Below the pieces are notes generated by a model that had not been told where the DNA came from, made no database searches, and saw nothing but the letters and a program-made list of their open reading frames with translations. The position numbers were made by a program, and so were the translations under genes. A stretch of 64,000 bases of DNA from JAEUHQ01 sp964538915 (lineage in GTDB: Bacteria > Planctomycetota > UBA1135 > UBA2386), in the NCBI GenBank assembly GCA_964538915.1, contig CAZIFB010000001.1:1-64000 (forward strand), read 5' to 3'. Below, piece after piece: positions 33,824-41,557 of this stretch (within the stretch, counting starts at the first letter, position 1; each line of letters begins with the position of its first letter).

Positions 33824-34690
33824 TCAGGGCGCCAGCATGCCGAACTGCCGCATCACCGCTGCGAACGCTTCGTGCTGCCGTTCGAGGACCTGGAGGTTCA
33901 GCAGCTCCTCGTGCTGCTGCACGTTGGAGCGTTCGAGGAAGCCCTGCTTCACGAGGCCGAGGCCGTTCGTTCCCGGCGAGCCGCTCGTCGGCCGGCCCGA
34001 GGCCTCGGTCGCGCACCATGCGTTGCTCCCCGCGGACACGAGGCTCGCCGGGTCGGCGAAGCGGTGGATCGTGATCCTGCCGAAGCTCGTCGTCGTGTCC
34101 GGACAGTGCGCGGTCCGACCGTAGCACGCGCCTTCGGGGTCGATCGAGATCTCGAGAACATCGACCGGCACCGTGATCTCGGGCAGCAGCGGTCGCCCGT
34201 CGCCGGTGGCGATGCGGCCCTTCACATCCAGTGTGAACGAGCCGCCGCGGGTGTAGCCGACGGAGCCGTCCGCGAGGCGGACCGCGAAGAGCCCGTCGCC
34301 GTCGATGGCGAGATCGAGGTGGCGCTCCGTCACTTCCAGCACGCCTGGGCTCCAGACGGACTCGATGCGCTGCACGTAGGGAACCTGGAACACCGTGCCG
34401 TCGGCGTCGGCGACGTCGCGCGTGCTCGCGCGAACGACCTGGCGTTTGTACGCCCAGGTGCCGACGTTCGTGAGGTTGGCGATCGCGACGCGTCGCTGTT
34501 GTTCGAAGTTCGCGAACGCGGAGTGCAGCAGCTGCGCGGTGACGGCGTCGGGCGCCGTCACGCGAGCGGGGGTGGTCGCAGTCGCGGCTCGGCGAAGGGT
34601 GGCGTCGACGGCGATCACCGGATCGTACGTGTCGCGGATGGCGCACGCGGGCAGGAGCAACAAGAGGGGCAACGCGGGGGACACTCTCAT
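33824..34690 (-). CDS. FlgG-like flagellar rod/hook homologue with a lipoprotein signal
   Basis: 288 residues from the ATG at 34690, with AAGGAG 7 nt upstream. The signal MRVSPALPLLLLLPACAIRD is a lipobox-type one. The N-terminal helix LHSAFANFEQQRRVAIANLTNVGTWAYKRQVVR corresponds to the rod-protein helix with its ANNLANxxTxGFKR motif. The centre has LDLAIDGDGLFAVRLADGSVGYTRGGSFTLDVKGRIATGDGRPLLP, the classic FlgG/FlgF signature. The C-terminus (QGFLERSNVQQHEELLNLQVLERQHEAFAAVMRQFGML) is the matching rod helix. No other flagellar gene lies in the window, and flagellar rod proteins normally have no lipid anchor. Confidence 0.88.
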   Translation of the reverse strand: MRVSPALPLLLLLPACAIRDTYDPVIAVDATLRRAATATTPARVTAPDAVTAQLLHSAFANFEQQRRVAIANLTNVGTWAYKRQVVRASTRDVADADGTVFQVPYVQRIESVWSPGVLEVTERHLDLAIDGDGLFAVRLADGSVGYTRGGSFTLDVKGRIATGDGRPLLPEITVPVDVLEISIDPEGACYGRTAHCPDTTTSFGRITIHRFADPASLVSAGSNAWCATEASGRPTSGSPGTNGLGLVKQGFLERSNVQQHEELLNLQVLERQHEAFAAVMRQFGMLAP

Positions 34691-34797
34691 CGGGAGACTC
34701 CTTCGTCCGATGCCGCGTCGAAGCGGGGCGCGGCGTCGCGATCTTCGACAACGGGCCGTCCCGTTCTTGAGCAGCCCTGCGCGGGTGGATCGCGGGC

Positions 34798-35109
34798 TCA
34801 GGAGCCCGACGGGTTGCTCGGCTGTTCGATGATCTCGACGAGACCGTTGCGGTCGATGCGCACGCGGCCCTTCTGCTCGAGCGCCTGCCACACTTCGGCC
34901 GGGTACTGCGTCGGGGGCCGCACGGCGACGATGCCCGAGTGCGAGCCCTTGCTCATCGGGTCGTGGCCGAGCCGCGACTCGTCGTCGAGGCGCGTCACCT
35001 TGAAGCGCTTCTTCAGCGCCTTCATCGCGCGGGTCAGCGTCTCCTTCGTGAACGTGCCGTCGGGGTTCCTCTCGATGATGCTGCCGGGTTCCTTGTCGTT
35101 CGGATCCAT
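34798..35109 (-). CDS. Conserved-looking hypothetical protein
   Basis: 103 residues, soluble, with no signal peptide (MDPNDKEPGSIIERNPDGTF onward). The middle is Lys/Arg-rich (AMKALKKRFKVTRLDDES), and the end ALEQKGRVRIDRNGLVEIIEQPSNP looks ordered. I recognise no family. It is upstream of the FlgG-like gene on the same strand, about 107 nt away. Confidence 0.55.
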   Translation of the reverse strand: MDPNDKEPGSIIERNPDGTFTKETLTRAMKALKKRFKVTRLDDESRLGHDPMSKGSHSGIVAVRPPTQYPAEVWQALEQKGRVRIDRNGLVEIIEQPSNPSGS

Positions 35110-35282
35110 GCGCCCATCATGGCGGCGATGGGGCGTCGACGCGCGCGTTCGTTCGCGATGAGTGCCGATCCGCCGACGCGTCCGTCGGCTCTCCGACAGC
35201 AGGAAGTCGGGGCGAGGGCGTTGACCCGATCGTCGCCCGCGCGAAGCTGAGGCGACGGGGATTCCCCGCGAGGAGCCGTTCC

Positions 35283-37712
35283 ATGCGCGACTGCATCCGT
35301 TCTCTCGTCTCCGTCGTTGCTCTCTCCCTGCCGATCACTGCGCAGTGCGGATCGGCGTGGTTGCCGGGGCTCGGTGTTCCCGGGACCGACTACCACGTGC
35401 ACGCGCTCACGGCGTGGGATCCCGATGGCGCCGGCCCCGCGCCGACGCAGCTCGTGGTCGGCGGATCGTTCCAGCTCGTCGGCGCCACGCCCGCGAATCG
35501 CATCGCGATCTACGACCCGTCGTCCGGCGCATGGTCGGCCCTCGGCTCCGGCCTCGACGACAACACCGTGCGCGCAGCGGCAGTGCTGGCGAACGGCGAT
35601 CTCGTGGTCGCGGGTTCGTTCTTCACCGCGGGCGGTGTGGTGTGCAACCGCATCGCGCGATGGAACGGCACCGTGTGGAGTTCGCTCGCCGGCGGAGCCG
35701 ACGCCGAAGTGCGTGCCCTGGCCGTGCTGCCGAACGGCGACCTCGTCGCGGCCGGCGCGTTCACCGCGATCGGCGGCATCCTCGCCAATCGCATTGCGCG
35801 CTGGAACGGGAGCGTGTGGAGTCCGCTGTCGAGCGGCCTCGACGCGACGGGACAGGCGCTCGCGGTGTTGCCCGGCGGCTCGCTGGTCGTCGGCGGCACG
35901 TTCACCGCGGCGGGCGGGGTCCCGGCGAATCGCGTCGCCCTGTGGAACGGGACCACATGGCAATCGCTCGGCACGGGCGTCGACGCCGAAGTGCGCGCCC
36001 TCGCGTCGATGCCGAACGGCGATCTCGTGGCTGGCGGCACGTTCCTCAACGCCGGCGGCGCCGCTGCCAGCCGCGTCGCGCGGTGGAACGGCACGGCGTG
36101 GACGCCGCTCGGCACGGGTGCGGACGCAGCGGTCGAAGCACTCCACGTTCGCGCCAACGGTGCACTCGTCGCAGCCGGTGCGTTCGTGACGATGGGTGGG
36201 GTCGCGAGCAAGCGCGTCGGCGAATGGAACGGCACTGCGTGGGCCGCGATGGGTGCCGGTTTCGCGGACCAGACGGCGCTCGCATTGTGCGAAGTGCCGG
36301 GCGGGGACCTGTTCGCCGGCGGCAAGTTCGGCAAGATCGTCGCGGCGCCCGATTCGATCGCGCGGTGGGATGGTGTCGCGTGGCACGGTGTCGCGGACGG
36401 ACTCAACGGCAATCTGTTCGCGGCGCGTGCCATGCAGAACGGCAGCTTCGTGGTGGGCGGGTACTTCACCCACGCCGGTGCTGTCGACGCGACGTGCGTC
36501 GCCCGGTGGGACGGCGCCGCGTGGCACGCACTCGGCGGCGGGACCAACGGCGGCGTGTACTCCTTGTCGGAGTTGGCGAACGGCGATCTCGTGGCGGGTG
36601 GCGTGTTCACGCTCGCCGGCGGTGTGCCGTGCTCGCGGGTTGCGCGCTGGGACGGCCTCGCCTGGCACCCGCTCGGCTCGGGTCTCTCGGCCAGCGTGGA
36701 TGCCCTCGTGACGATGCCCAACGGTGACGTGATCGCCGGGCTCAACGACTCCACGGTGCGCCGGTGGAACGGCGCGACGTGGCAACTCCTCGCCGTCGGC
36801 AATGCCCCGATCCGCGCGCTCGCCGTGCTGCCGAACGGCGACCTCGTGGTCGGCGGCGGCTTCGACACGATCGCCGGCGTCTTCGCTTCGCGCATCGCAC
36901 GATGGGACGGCGTCGCATGGTCGGGGTTCGGCAGCGGCTTCAACGAATGGGTCGAAGCCCTCGTCGTGCGCCCGAACGGCGAACTGATCGCGGGAGGTCG
37001 CTTCGGTCATGTCGCTTTGTGGAACGGGGTCGCATGGTCACCCCTGGCCGGCGGGGTCAACCACTGGGTGCTCGCGATGGCGGAGCTGCCCGACGGGGAC
37101 CTGCTCGTCGGCGGCCACTTCACGAGCGCGGGCAACCTTCCCTGTGCCCACGTCGCGCGATGGGACGGTGCGAGCTGGCACGCGATCGGCGCCGGCGTCG
37201 ACGCGTCCGTGTACACGCTGGCCGCGCGTCCGGACGGCGTCGCACTGCTGGGCGGTGCGTTCACACGCGCCGACGGTGCGGTGTCTGCGTTCGTCGCCGC
37301 CACGACTCCCGTTTGCCCCGCGTCGGTGACGACGACGGGCTCGGGCTGCAGCGGCAACCTGCTCGCAGCGCAGTCGCTGCCGTGGGACACCGCGGTGTTC
37401 GCGGCGGAGGCAACGGGATTGCCGACGCCGTCGATCGCACTCGACGTGATCGGCTTCACGCCGGTCTCGCTGCCTCTGTCGGTGGTGTTCCCCGCCGGGG
37501 CCGGGTGCGACCTGCTCGTCTCGCCGGACATCCTGAACGCGTACTTCGTGACCGCGGGGACCGTCGCGACGCAGGTGACGATCGTGCCGTCGCCGTCGCT
37601 GGTGGGTCTCACGTTCCACGAGCAGGTGCTCGCGTTCGAGTTCGGAGCGCTGGGCGACCTCGTGAACGTCACGGCGACGAACGCGCTCGCGGTGCTCGTC
37701 GGCGGCTTCTGA
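35283..37712 (+). CDS. Secreted 13-repeat propeller-like protein
   Basis: 809 residues from the ATG at 35283, with GAGGAG 7 nt upstream. The signal peptide is MRDCIRSLVSVVALSLPITAQ. Residues ~35-680 consist of about 13 repeats of 45-50 residues, each with the pattern VRALAVLPNGDLVAGGxFTxAGG, then RIARWNGxxWxPLGSG. These resemble delta-60/Kelch-like secreted propellers. The last ~130 residues (from CPASVTTTGSGCSGNLLAAQ) belong to the C-terminal domain shared with other secreted proteins here. No catalytic signature. Probably an extracellular or surface protein. Confidence 0.85.
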   Translation: MRDCIRSLVSVVALSLPITAQCGSAWLPGLGVPGTDYHVHALTAWDPDGAGPAPTQLVVGGSFQLVGATPANRIAIYDPSSGAWSALGSGLDDNTVRAAAVLANGDLVVAGSFFTAGGVVCNRIARWNGTVWSSLAGGADAEVRALAVLPNGDLVAAGAFTAIGGILANRIARWNGSVWSPLSSGLDATGQALAVLPGGSLVVGGTFTAAGGVPANRVALWNGTTWQSLGTGVDAEVRALASMPNGDLVAGGTFLNAGGAAASRVARWNGTAWTPLGTGADAAVEALHVRANGALVAAGAFVTMGGVASKRVGEWNGTAWAAMGAGFADQTALALCEVPGGDLFAGGKFGKIVAAPDSIARWDGVAWHGVADGLNGNLFAARAMQNGSFVVGGYFTHAGAVDATCVARWDGAAWHALGGGTNGGVYSLSELANGDLVAGGVFTLAGGVPCSRVARWDGLAWHPLGSGLSASVDALVTMPNGDVIAGLNDSTVRRWNGATWQLLAVGNAPIRALAVLPNGDLVVGGGFDTIAGVFASRIARWDGVAWSGFGSGFNEWVEALVVRPNGELIAGGRFGHVALWNGVAWSPLAGGVNHWVLAMAELPDGDLLVGGHFTSAGNLPCAHVARWDGASWHAIGAGVDASVYTLAARPDGVALLGGAFTRADGAVSAFVAATTPVCPASVTTTGSGCSGNLLAAQSLPWDTAVFAAEATGLPTPSIALDVIGFTPVSLPLSVVFPAGAGCDLLVSPDILNAYFVTAGTVATQVTIVPSPSLVGLTFHEQVLAFEFGALGDLVNVTATNALAVLVGGF
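35520..37310 (+). repeat. Thirteen coding repeats of about 135-150 bp
   Basis: Within the propeller gene, each unit encodes one RWNG/RWDG-xxW block. I count thirteen, the first degenerate. Copies differ at many bases, so they are old rather than fresh duplications. Confidence 0.8.
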
Positions 37713-37756
37713 CGGCCGCGCTGGGCTTGCGCGGCCGTGTCGCGTACGACACCGCC

Positions 37757-38380
37757 ATGCACGACCCGTGGCTCATGCGCTGGGCGACCGGCAACATCAA
37801 CTTCCACCGTCGCGACGTCCATCCCGCGCTGCCCCGACACTGGCGGCCGACGAGCGGCGCGGTGCTGGTGCCGCTGTGCGGCAAGTCGCTCGACCTGCGG
37901 TGGCTGGCCGAACGCGGCCACACCGTGGTCGGCGTCGAACTCGCGGAACGCGCGATCCACGACTTCTTCGCCGAGCAGGGCCTCGCGTTCGATCGGCGCG
38001 ATGGCGAGCTGCCGGCGTTCGCGGCACGCGAGCTGCCGATCACGCTGTTCTGCGGCGACTACTTCGCGTTCCGTGGGCAGGCGTTCGACGCGGTCTACGA
38101 CCGCGCCGCCCTCGTCGCTTTGCCGCCGGATCTGCGCCCTCGGTACGCCGCACACACGGACTCCCTGCTGCAGAAGAACGCCTTCCGGCTCGTCGTCGCC
38201 CTCGAGTACGACCAGTCGCGCATCGAAGGGCCGCCGTTCTCGGTGCCTGCGGACGAAGTGCACCGCTACTGGCCCGACCTCGAACTGCTCGATCGCGCGG
38301 ACGCGCGCGACGACGCGCCGCCGAAGTTCCGCGCGGCCGGTGCCGTGCTCTTCGAGTCCGTGTGGCGCTCGCGGGCGTGA
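37757..38380 (+). CDS. tpm: Thiopurine S-methyltransferase
   Basis: 207 residues, the usual size for bacterial TPMT. The start MHDPWLMRWATGNINFHRRDVHPAL corresponds to the conserved FWxxRWxxxxIxFH entry. VLVPLCGKSLDLRWLAERGHTVVGVELAERAIHDFF is the SAM-binding part. GDYFAFRGQAFDAVYDRAALVALPPDLRPRYAAHTDSLL is the following signature. It transfers methyl from SAM to thio, seleno or telluro compounds in known members. The gap after the upstream propeller gene is 44 nt. Confidence 0.93.
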   Translation: MHDPWLMRWATGNINFHRRDVHPALPRHWRPTSGAVLVPLCGKSLDLRWLAERGHTVVGVELAERAIHDFFAEQGLAFDRRDGELPAFAARELPITLFCGDYFAFRGQAFDAVYDRAALVALPPDLRPRYAAHTDSLLQKNAFRLVVALEYDQSRIEGPPFSVPADEVHRYWPDLELLDRADARDDAPPKFRAAGAVLFESVWRSRA

Positions 38381-38395
38381 ATCGCCGCCGAGCGG

Positions 38396-39749
38396 TCACC
38401 GGTCGCGAAGCAACTCGCGATACGCGCGTGCGGCGTCGCCGAGCTGCCGGGCGTCACCGTTCCCGTCGTGTCGAAGATCGACGCCGGTGAGTCTCGCGAG
38501 CGAGTCGCACGCAGCTTCTGCCGTGCGGCGCAGGCTGTTCTCCCCGTCGACGAAGCGCAGATCGAGGAACGGCATCAGTCCGGGGACGAGCGTGCGGTCG
38601 CCGACCAGCCCCGCGGCCGCGACCATGCGTTCGCGCAGGAACCAGAACGCCTCGGACCGGGCCCACGTCTCGACGCTGCGGAGCCACACGCCGGCGAACA
38701 CGCGCCGGCCGGCGTCGTCCAGCGTTGTCACCGTCGTCGGTGCCTCGCCCTCGATCGCGTCGATCCACGCCGCGCCGGCTTCGACAAGCGCTCAGGCGGA
38801 CGAGGTCGTCGGACCCCGGATACCCGGCCCACGCGTGCGTCGCGTCGGGCGACGTCGTGCCGAGAAGGACCTGCGCGATGTCGCTGGTCGCCATCCAGTG
38901 CGTCGAGGCGGACGGCCGCCACGCGATCCGGCGCGCCGCGAACACCGCCTGCAGGCCGGCCGACAGGCGCTGCATCACGGTTTCCGGCAGGTCGTCGCGC
39001 GAGTAGCGGACCTCCGACGTCGTGTCCCCGACCCCGACCCGGAAGCGATGGATGCGGGTCGAAGCATCGCGCGGTTCGAACACGACGACCGCGATCGCCT
39101 CGGTCGGATCGTGGCCGACCGCGCCCACGGCGGCGATCGGCGCTTCCGGCGTCGGCGTCGCGACATCCACCGGCACCACGCGAAGTTCGCTGCTGCGGGT
39201 GAACAGGGAGACTGCCCGCTGCTTCTCCGCCGCGAACGGTTCGCGGAAGGCGAAGTCCGGCGCCGCCCTCCACGGCGACCGCTCGCCCCGGCGCTCGAGC
39301 GCCCACTCCTTGGCGGCGCGGAGGAACGCCACGTCGTCGACAATCGCGTCGCGCGCGATCCCCACCGCGGTGCGCAGGGGTTCGAAGTTCGTGAGCGCCG
39401 CGATCGCTTCGAAGCGCTCGGGAGAGTTCGCGTCGTCCCACGTCGCGTCGATGCACGGTTCGACGGCGCGTTCGTCGCCGAGGCGGACCAGTGCGGCGAG
39501 GATCCGCGCGGTGGTGGGTGCCGTTCGGCGAGAGTCGGCAGCCAGGCTGCGCAGGGACGGGATCGACTCGCGCCGACCGAGCCGCACGATCTCTTCCAGC
39601 ACTTCGTCGGCGCCCGGGGGCGTCCCCGCGAGCCGGCGTTCGAGCGCTGCACGAGCGTCTTCGTCGCCGAGGGACCCCGGGTCGGGCCCGGGCGCTCGAC
39701 TGCACGCGAACAGAGCGAGGCACACGAGGGCGGCGCGCGCGGTGGGCAC
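38396..39749 (-). pseudogene. Lipoprotein gene of unknown function, frameshifted
   Basis: Translation from the GTG at 39749 gives a lipoprotein signal (VPTARAALVCLALFACS) and ~320 residues rich in helices (IVRLGRRESIPSLRSLAADS, ARILAALVRLGDERAVEPCIDATWDD: HEAT-like). The frame runs to DDLVRLS at 38790, after which it becomes Arg-rich nonsense. The next frame carries on at once with ALVEAGAAWIDAIEGEAPTT and goes on to a proper C-terminus (ARAYRELLRDR) with a TGA at 38396-38398. Adding two bases (GC) at AGCGCT, 38787-38792, would restore one frame. It is either a real 2-bp loss or a sequencing error. A pseudogene call is provisional. Confidence 0.75.
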
Positions 39750-39808
39750 ACCGCAGGCAACGACGAAGCGCGCCCGCGGTTCATCGCGCGGGGAGGCGGC
39801 GACTTTTG

Positions 39809-39828
39809 CGCGCTGCGCTTGCAGCGCG
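39809..39828. other. Hairpin in the divergent intergenic region
   Basis: CGCGCTGC (39809-39816) and GCAGCGCG (39821-39828) form a perfect 8-bp stem with loop GCTT. It lies between the divergent starts at 39749 and 39862. It could be an operator or a leader structure. Confidence 0.35.
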
Positions 39829-39861
39829 GCCCGTCGGCCTGTGGTGTTTCCCGTCGAGACC

Positions 39862-41487
39862 GTGAACCCGATCGATGCCATCCGACGTCCGCGACTCGCC
39901 CCGCTGCTCGGCGCCCTCGTCGCCGTCGCGTGCGGTGTCGCGGTACCCGCGCAGGATGCCGACGCCGACGATCCGGCGCGCGCGTTCTTCGCGTCGCAGC
40001 CCGTCGTGACCGTGCAGATCGTGCTGGACGACGCGGCGCGGGAGGCGCTCACGAAGGCGCCGCGCGAGTACGCCGCGGCGACCCTGCAGCTCGACGGGAC
40101 GACGTTCGCGAAGGTGGGCGTGAAGCTGAAGGGGGCCGCGGGCAGCTTCCGGCCGCTCGGGGACCGGCCTGGCTTCACCGTGAATCTCGGCAAGTTCGGC
40201 GAAGCGTCGCGCTTCCACGGACTCGCGCGTTTCCACCTGAACAACGGCGTGCAGGACGCGTCGCGCCTGTGCGAGTGGCTCGGCTGGGAGGTGTTCACCG
40301 CGGCGCGGCAGCCTGCTCCGCGGGTCGCGCACGCGATCGTGCGGCTCGACGATCGCCCCCTCGGCCTCTACGTGTTCCGCGAATCGTTCGACCGCCAGTT
40401 CCTGCGGCGCACGTTCGGGGGAGCGGCGCACGGCAATCTCTACGACGGCGGCTTCTGCCAGGACGTCGATCGGGACCTGGAGAAGGACGGCGGCGACGGG
40501 CCCGACGATCGCGGCGACCTGCGCGCGCTGTGCGAACTGTGCCGCGGCATCGACCGCAATCGTGCGTCGAAGCTGCAGGCCGCGATCGACATGCCGATGT
40601 TCCTCGACTTCGCTGCGCTCGAAGCGATGCTAGGGCACTGGGACGGCTACACGCTGAACGCGAACAACTTCCGCCTGTGGCTGCCGACCGGCGGCCGCGC
40701 GACGTTCCTGCCGCACGGGATGGACCAGCTCTTCGGCGAGGAAGATGCGTCGATCCTCGACCATCCGCCGGCGATCGTCGCGAGCGCCGTGATGCAGCAG
40801 CCCGCGCTGCGCAAGCGCTATCGCGAACGGTTGCGTACGCTGCTGCCGTTGTTCGCGCCGGAGCGTCTGCGACCGCGAGTGCTCGCGGTCGCCGAGAAGG
40901 TGCAGCGCACGGTGCGGCCGGTGGATCGCGGCATCGCCGACGAACACGAAGCGGCGGTGCGCGACCTGCTCGCGCGCATCGAAGCGCGCTACGAGAGCCT
41001 CGTCGATCAGGTGAAGGCGCCGGAGCCGAAACCCGTGCAGTTGACGAAGGGGAGGCCGTGGGTGCCGAAGACGTGGTTGCCGGTGGCCGAGACGGAAGGA
41101 CTCACCGTCGACAAGAAGACCACGCAGGACACGCCGTCTCTTCGCATCGCCGTGGCAGACCGTGGCGCCGAACCGCGTCGCGGTCTGTGGCGCAAGCACG
41201 TCCTGCTCGGGCCGGGCCGCTACGAACTGCGGGCGACGGTGCGCTGCGCCGGGGTCGAGCCGCCGCCGAAGGGCGGCGACGGCAGCGAACAGGGAGGCGT
41301 CCTGGTGCGAGCCGACGGCAACCCGAGCAAGCGGCTCCAGGGCGACGCGTCGTGGCAGGGCCTCGTCACTTCGTTCCAGATCGACGGCTTCCAGCGAAAC
41401 GTCGAACTCGTCTGCGAACTGCACGCGTTCGCGGGACAGGCGTGGTTCCGTTCGGATGCGCTGCAGATCGTGCGCGTCGGCGATTGA
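39862..41487 (+). CDS. Secreted CotH-like protein kinase family member
   Basis: 541 residues from the GTG at 39862; in-frame GTGs at 39841 and 39844 are alternatives. The signal is VNPIDAIRRPRLAPLLGALVAVACGVAVPAQ. The CotH-type domain (~45-390) shows VTVQIVLDDAAREAL, FAKVGVKLKGAAGSFRPLGDRPGF, RFHLNNGVQDASRLCEWLGWEVF, PLGLYVFRESFDRQFLRRTFG, MLGHWDGYTLNANNFRLW and FLPHGMDQLFGE, in the usual order. CotH proteins are atypical secreted kinases in spores; whether this one phosphorylates is unknown. Residues ~420-541 form a beta-rich carbohydrate-binding-like domain (LGPGRYELRATVRC). Confidence 0.85.
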   Translation: MNPIDAIRRPRLAPLLGALVAVACGVAVPAQDADADDPARAFFASQPVVTVQIVLDDAAREALTKAPREYAAATLQLDGTTFAKVGVKLKGAAGSFRPLGDRPGFTVNLGKFGEASRFHGLARFHLNNGVQDASRLCEWLGWEVFTAARQPAPRVAHAIVRLDDRPLGLYVFRESFDRQFLRRTFGGAAHGNLYDGGFCQDVDRDLEKDGGDGPDDRGDLRALCELCRGIDRNRASKLQAAIDMPMFLDFAALEAMLGHWDGYTLNANNFRLWLPTGGRATFLPHGMDQLFGEEDASILDHPPAIVASAVMQQPALRKRYRERLRTLLPLFAPERLRPRVLAVAEKVQRTVRPVDRGIADEHEAAVRDLLARIEARYESLVDQVKAPEPKPVQLTKGRPWVPKTWLPVAETEGLTVDKKTTQDTPSLRIAVADRGAEPRRGLWRKHVLLGPGRYELRATVRCAGVEPPPKGGDGSEQGGVLVRADGNPSKRLQGDASWQGLVTSFQIDGFQRNVELVCELHAFAGQAWFRSDALQIVRVGD

Positions 41488-41557
41488 TGTCGAGGGGGCG
41501 TTTGCAACCGCCACCCTGTGCGACACACCCCCGCGCCCCGTGTTCCTGCCGCGCCGG

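Noticed and set aside
41488..41557. Possible stem between GGGGGCG and CGCCACCC in the converging gap after the CotH gene.
   Set aside because: The pairing is imperfect and there is no U-tract, so I would not call it a terminator.
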